Positions 60,410 to 64,000 of a DNA stretch of 64,000 bases are shown piece by piece. The notes under the pieces were generated by a model. The model saw only the letters and a list, made by a program, of their open reading frames with translations, did not search any database and was not told where the DNA came from. Both the position numbers and the translations under genes were made by a program. The first letter of the stretch is position 1; each line of letters begins with the position of its first letter. Source of the DNA: Labrys wisconsinensis (lineage in GTDB: Bacteria; Pseudomonadota; Alphaproteobacteria; Rhizobiales; Labraceae); assembly GCF_030814995.1 (NCBI RefSeq), contig NZ_JAUSVX010000016.1, forward strand, positions 1 to 64,000, given 5' to 3'.

Positions 60410-61867
60410 ATGGACCAAATCACGCCGAGACACGACCTGGCTTCGGAAAAAGCCGACCGGCACAAGTGGATGGTGCTGAGCAACACCACGCTCGGCATGC
60501 TGGTCGCCTTCGTCAATTCCTCGATCATCCTGATCAGCCTGCCGGCGGTGTTCCGGGGCATCGGCCTCAAGCCGCTCGATCCGGCCAACACCGACATCCT
60601 GTTGTGGACGATCATGGGCTACATGGTCGTGACCTCGGTGCTGGTCGTCGCCTTCGGCCGGCTCGGCGACATGTTCGGCCGGGCGCGCATCTACAATATC
60701 GGCTTCCTCGTCTTCACCCTCGCGTCGATCGCCCTCAGCCTGATGCCGACCGGGCCGGGCGCGGCGCTCTATCTCGTCGGCATGCGCATCGTCCAGGGCA
60801 TCGGCGGCGCGCTGATGACCGCGACCTCGACGGCGCTGCTCACCGACGCCTTCCCGCCGCAGCAGCGGGGCCTGGCGCTCGGCATCAACACCATGGCGGC
60901 GATCGGCGGCCAGTTCGTCGGCCTGATCACCGGCGGCCTGCTCGCCGACATCGACTGGCGGCTGGTCTTCTGGGTCAGCGTGCCGCTCGGCATCGTCGGC
61001 ACGGTCTGGAGCTTCGTCAGCCTGCGCGACCGGCGCCTGCCCCAGCCCGGCCGCCTCGACTGGTTCGGCAATATCAGCTTCGCCCTCGGCCTGGTCCTGG
61101 TGCTGACGGGGATCACCGACGGCATCCAGCCGGTCGGCGGGGCCGTGATGGCCTGGGGCAGCCCCAAGGTGCTGATCGAGCTCATCCTCGGCGTCGCCAT
61201 CCTCGTCGCCTTCGTGGCGATCGAGCGGCGGGTGCAGCAGCCGATGTTCGACCTCACGCTGTTCCGCATCCGGGCCTTCACGCTCGGCAACGCGGCGAGC
61301 CTGCTCTCCTCCGTCGCCCGCGGCGGCCTGCAGTTCATGCTGATCATCTGGCTGCAGGGCGTGTGGCTGCCGCTGCACGGCACGTCCTTCGAGGAGACGC
61401 CGCTATGGGCCGGCATCTTCATGCTGCCGCTGACCGCCGGCTTCCTGATCGCCGGCTTCGTGTCGGGCCCCCTGTCCGACCGCTTCGGCCCGCGCGCCTT
61501 CGCCGCCGGCGGCATGGTGCTCGGCGCCGCCTCTTTCGTGGCGCTCGCCCTGCTGCCGGCCGACTTTCCCTACGGCCTGTTCGCGGCGCTGATCTTCCTC
61601 AACGGCGTCGGCTCCGGCCTGTTCGTCACGCCCAACGCCACGCAGATCATGAACGCCGTGCCGGCGCGCGAGCGCGGCCAGGCCTCGGGCGTGCGCGCGA
61701 CGACGCTCAATGCCGGACAGGTCTTGTCGATCGGCATCTTCTTCAGCCTGATGATCCTCGGCCTGGCCTGGACCCTGCCCGGCGTGATGGAGACGCGGCT
61801 CATCGCCCAGGGCATGCCCGCGGCGGTCGCCCACCAGGTCGCCGCCGCGCCGCCGGTGGCGACCTGA
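60410..61867 (+). CDS. MFS transporter, DHA2 family, missing its last helix (split gene)
   Basis: A 485-residue exporter with about 13 helices. LVAFVNSSIILISLPAVFR is helix 1, VAFGRLGDMFGRARIYN is motif A and LLTDAFPPQQRGLALGINT lies in the central region. The chain ends abruptly at PAAVAHQVAAAPPVAT. In relatives as I know them the chain continues through a short loop into a last membrane helix. That part is encoded in the next frame from 61867. The TGA and the new ATG overlap (TGATG), so either a frameshifting deletion or coupled two-piece expression is implied. Confidence 0.8.
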   Translation: MDQITPRHDLASEKADRHKWMVLSNTTLGMLVAFVNSSIILISLPAVFRGIGLKPLDPANTDILLWTIMGYMVVTSVLVVAFGRLGDMFGRARIYNIGFLVFTLASIALSLMPTGPGAALYLVGMRIVQGIGGALMTATSTALLTDAFPPQQRGLALGINTMAAIGGQFVGLITGGLLADIDWRLVFWVSVPLGIVGTVWSFVSLRDRRLPQPGRLDWFGNISFALGLVLVLTGITDGIQPVGGAVMAWGSPKVLIELILGVAILVAFVAIERRVQQPMFDLTLFRIRAFTLGNAASLLSSVARGGLQFMLIIWLQGVWLPLHGTSFEETPLWAGIFMLPLTAGFLIAGFVSGPLSDRFGPRAFAAGGMVLGAASFVALALLPADFPYGLFAALIFLNGVGSGLFVTPNATQIMNAVPARERGQASGVRATTLNAGQVLSIGIFFSLMILGLAWTLPGVMETRLIAQGMPAAVAHQVAAAPPVAT

Positions 61868-62076
61868 TGGGCGAATTGATCCCGCCCGCAGCGCTCGCCG
61901 CCCTGCCGCCGGCCAACGCCGCCGTGATCACCGGCAAGGCGTTCTTCCCCGATCTCCTGTCGATCCCGTTCATGAGCGGCATCGGCATCGCCTTCGGCTT
62001 CTCCGCCGCGCTGTTCCTGGCCGCCGCAGCCGCGTCCTGGCTGGCGGGCGGACGCCAGCCGCACGCGGCGAGTTGA
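61867..62076 (+). pseudogene. out-of-frame C-terminal part of the MFS transporter
   Basis: A 69-residue frame starting ATG 61867: GELIPPAALAALPPANAAVI, then FFPDLLSIPFMSGIGIAFGF and a hydrophobic helix ending ASWLAGG. This is the normal tail of DHA2 exporters, not a separate family. It overlaps the preceding stop as TGATG and could be translated by reinitiation, restoring the last helix as a separate peptide. A deletion or a base-call error at about 61860-61867 is the simpler reading. Confidence 0.6.
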
Positions 62077-62094
62077 GCGCGGCGCCCTCCCCGC

Positions 62095-64000
62095 TCAGCC
62101 CGTGTTCCTCAGGCCCGCGGCGACGCCGTTGATCGAGATCAGGATGCCGCGCTGGGCCTTCTCGTCGATCTGGCCGCTGCGCCAGCGGCGCAGCAGCTCC
62201 ACCTGCAGGTGGTTGAGCGGCGCGATATAGGCGGAGCGGTGGCTGATCGAGCGGGCGAGCGCCGGATTGTCGGCGAGGCGCTGGGTCTCGCCGGTGATCG
62301 CCTCGACCGCCGCGACGGTGCGCCGCCACTCCGCCTCGATCGCCGAGAAGATCGCCTCGGCCAGCGCCCGGTCGGGCACCAGGCCGGCATAGCGGCGCGC
62401 CACGTCGAGATCGGCCTTGGCCAGCACCATGTCCATGTTCGAGAGCAGCGCGCTGAAGAACGGCCATTCCGCCTTCATCCGGCGCAGCAGCGCCAGCCCC
62501 TCCTCCCGCCCCTCGGCGATGAGGCCCTCGACGGCCGAGCCGAAGCCGTACCAGCCCGGCAGGGCGACGCGGCTCTGCCCCCAGGAGAAGCTCCAGGGGA
62601 TGGCGCGCAGGTCCTCGATCTTCTGGTTGGCCTTGCGCGAGGCCGGGCGCGAGCCGATGTTGAGCTGGGCGATCTCGGCGATCGGCGTCGCCGAGAAGAA
62701 ATAGTCGCTGAAGCCCGGCGTCTCGTAGACCAGCTTGCGATAGGCCCGCATGCTGAGCTCGGAGAGCTTGGCCGCCGCGGCGAGGAAATCCGGCGTCGCC
62801 CGCTCCTGGCGCTGCAGCAGCGTGCCCTCCAGCGTCGCCGCCATCAGCGTCTCCAGGTGGCGCCGGCCGATCTCCGGGTTGGCATATTTGGCGTTGATCA
62901 CCTCGCCCTGCTCGGTGAGCCGGATCTGGCCCTTCACCGTGTTCGGCGGCTGGGCCAGGATTGCCTGGTAGCTCGGGCCGCCGCCGCGCCCGACCGCGCC
63001 GCCGCGGCCGTGGAACAGGCGCAGCGTCAGGCCGGGCTTCTCGTCGAACAGGCGGGCGAGCGCGGTCGAGCCGCGATAGAGCTCCCAGTTCGAGGTGAAG
63101 TAGCCGCCGTCCTTGTTGCTGTCGGAATAGCCGAGCATGATGTCCTGCTCGGCGCCGGAATTGCGGATCAGCGTCTCGATGCCGGGCAGGTCGTAGAAGG
63201 CGCGCATGATCGGCTCGGCGGCGCGCAGGTCCTCGATGGTCTCGAACAGCGGCACCACGATCAGGTCGACCTCGGCGTTGGCCGCTTCGGCCGGCGCCAG
63301 CGTGCCGCGCATCAGGCCGCATTCCTTCTGCAGCAGCATGACCTCGAGGAGGTCGCTCACTGTCTCGGTGTGGCTGATGATGTAATGGCGGATGGCGTCG
63401 GCGCCGAAGTCCAGGCGCAGCCGGCGCGCCGCCTCGAAGATGGCGAGCTCTCCTTCGGTGAGCTCGGAATAGGCGACGTTGCGCACGCGCAGCGAGCGTG
63501 GCTCCTGCAGCAGCGACAGCAGCAGCGCCTGCTTGCCCTCCTCGGAGAGGCCCGCATAGGCCGGCTCGATGCGCGCCGCGGCGAGGAGCTCGGCCACCAC
63601 GGCCTCGTGCTTGTCCGAGCTCTGGCGCAGGTCCGTGGTGGCGAGGTGGAAGCCGAACACTTCCACCGCCCGGATCAGCGGCTTGAGCCGGGCCTCGGTC
63701 AGCGCGGCGCCGTGGTTGCGCCCGAGGGAATCCTCGACCGTCCTGAGGTCGGCCAGGAAGGCGCCGGCGCCGGCATAGGGCTTCGCCGGCGCCACGGCAT
63801 GACGCAGGGCGTCGGTCCCGGTGAGATGCTCCAGCGTGCCGGCGAGCCTGGCATAGACGCCGATCAGCGCCCGCCGATAGGGCTCGTCGTCGCGATGGGC
63901 ATTGCCGTCGCCGGAGCCGGCGGCCAGCGCCAGCAGCTCCGGCGTCGCGTTGACGAGGGTGCGCGACACCGAGAGGTCGGCACCGAGCAGGTGCACCTCG
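62095..64000 (-). CDS. ppc: phosphoenolpyruvate carboxylase, C-terminal two thirds (partial)
   Basis: About 635 residues of a protein normally near 900; the N-terminus lies beyond the right edge. Readable motifs are [37 protein letters not shown], the glycine-rich active-site loop [36 protein letters not shown] and the C-terminal LRNTG. Ppc adds bicarbonate to PEP to make oxaloacetate, replenishing the TCA cycle. No internal stop or frameshift is seen. It converges on the split MFS gene with an 18-bp gap. Confidence 0.95.
   Translation of the reverse strand, partial: EVHLLGADLSVSRTLVNATPELLALAAGSGDGNAHRDDEPYRRALIGVYARLAGTLEHLTGTDALRHAVAPAKPYAGAGAFLADLRTVEDSLGRNHGAALTEARLKPLIRAVEVFGFHLATTDLRQSSDKHEAVVAELLAAARIEPAYAGLSEEGKQALLLSLLQEPRSLRVRNVAYSELTEGELAIFEAARRLRLDFGADAIRHYIISHTETVSDLLEVMLLQKECGLMRGTLAPAEAANAEVDLIVVPLFETIEDLRAAEPIMRAFYDLPGIETLIRNSGAEQDIMLGYSDSNKDGGYFTSNWELYRGSTALARLFDEKPGLTLRLFHGRGGAVGRGGGPSYQAILAQPPNTVKGQIRLTEQGEVINAKYANPEIGRRHLETLMAATLEGTLLQRQERATPDFLAAAAKLSELSMRAYRKLVYETPGFSDYFFSATPIAEIAQLNIGSRPASRKANQKIEDLRAIPWSFSWGQSRVALPGWYGFGSAVEGLIAEGREEGLALLRRMKAEWPFFSALLSNMDMVLAKADLDVARRYAGLVPDRALAEAIFSAIEAEWRRTVAAVEAITGETQRLADNPALARSISHRSAYIAPLNHLQVELLRRWRSGQIDEKAQRGILISINGVAAGLRNTG

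Overview
This 64 kb window is chromosomal DNA from a GC-rich alphaproteobacterium, most likely of the order Hyphomicrobiales (Rhizobiales). The evidence is a BA14K-family protein, rhizobial-type palindromic intergenic repeats, ABC sugar importers with ROK, LacI and Lrp regulators, moc-like catabolic genes, a membrane quinoprotein glucose dehydrogenase and PEP carboxylase. The genus cannot be told from the sequence. I see no rRNA, tRNA, CRISPR array, prophage or insertion sequence. Coding density is high, and nearly every gene has a visible Shine-Dalgarno sequence.

Layout. 1-5.3 kb: a Gfo/Idh/MocA oxidoreductase, two small secreted proteins, an SDR enzyme and a translationally coupled DUF6502-DUF5666 pair. 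5.4-8.3 kb: a WaaE-like glycosyltransferase and a sulfotransferase-like gene, separated from DUF6502 by two identical-format palindromes, then a VOC protein and an SPW-repeat membrane protein. 8.5-15.1 kb: a sugar-catabolic locus with a two-permease ABC importer and binding protein, a divergent ROK regulator, a Gfo/Idh dehydrogenase and a ThuA protein; no ATPase is present. 15-21 kb: an LprI-like protein, a Sel1-repeat protein, an MCP, an FMN hydroxy-acid oxidase and a RraA-like protein. 21-25.3 kb: a TPP enzyme, an aromatic aminotransferase and an Lrp regulator, bracketed by two near-identical copies of a Tyr/Gly-rich secreted protein gene. 25.5-28 kb: two inverted Tat-exported PIMT paralogues around a Phd-PemK toxin-antitoxin pair. 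28-37 kb: a hydrolase, two spermidine-synthase-fold proteins, a FUSC protein, DUF2161, a YcaQ-type glycosylase and a DHFR-like reductase.

37-44.7 kb holds the most unusual locus: a LacI regulator opposite a histidine-box di-iron hydroxylase, a ribose-type ABC importer, a MocE-like Rieske ferredoxin, a sugar-isomerase-like TIM barrel and a divergent PanB-like protein. The gene set recalls rhizopine (moc) catabolism but is not the known one. I read it as import, oxidation, isomerisation and aldol cleavage of an unknown polyol or sugar-like compound.

45-64 kb: repeat-rich intergenic DNA, a LysR/MFS pair, a DHA2 exporter, an isochorismatase-like hydrolase with a MarR regulator, a phosphonate operon (phnSTUV-like transporter plus a PbfA-like lyase) behind a candidate Pho box, gcd, a cold-shock gene, a MarR/MFS pair whose MFS gene is split near its 3' end, and the 3' two thirds of ppc running off the right edge.
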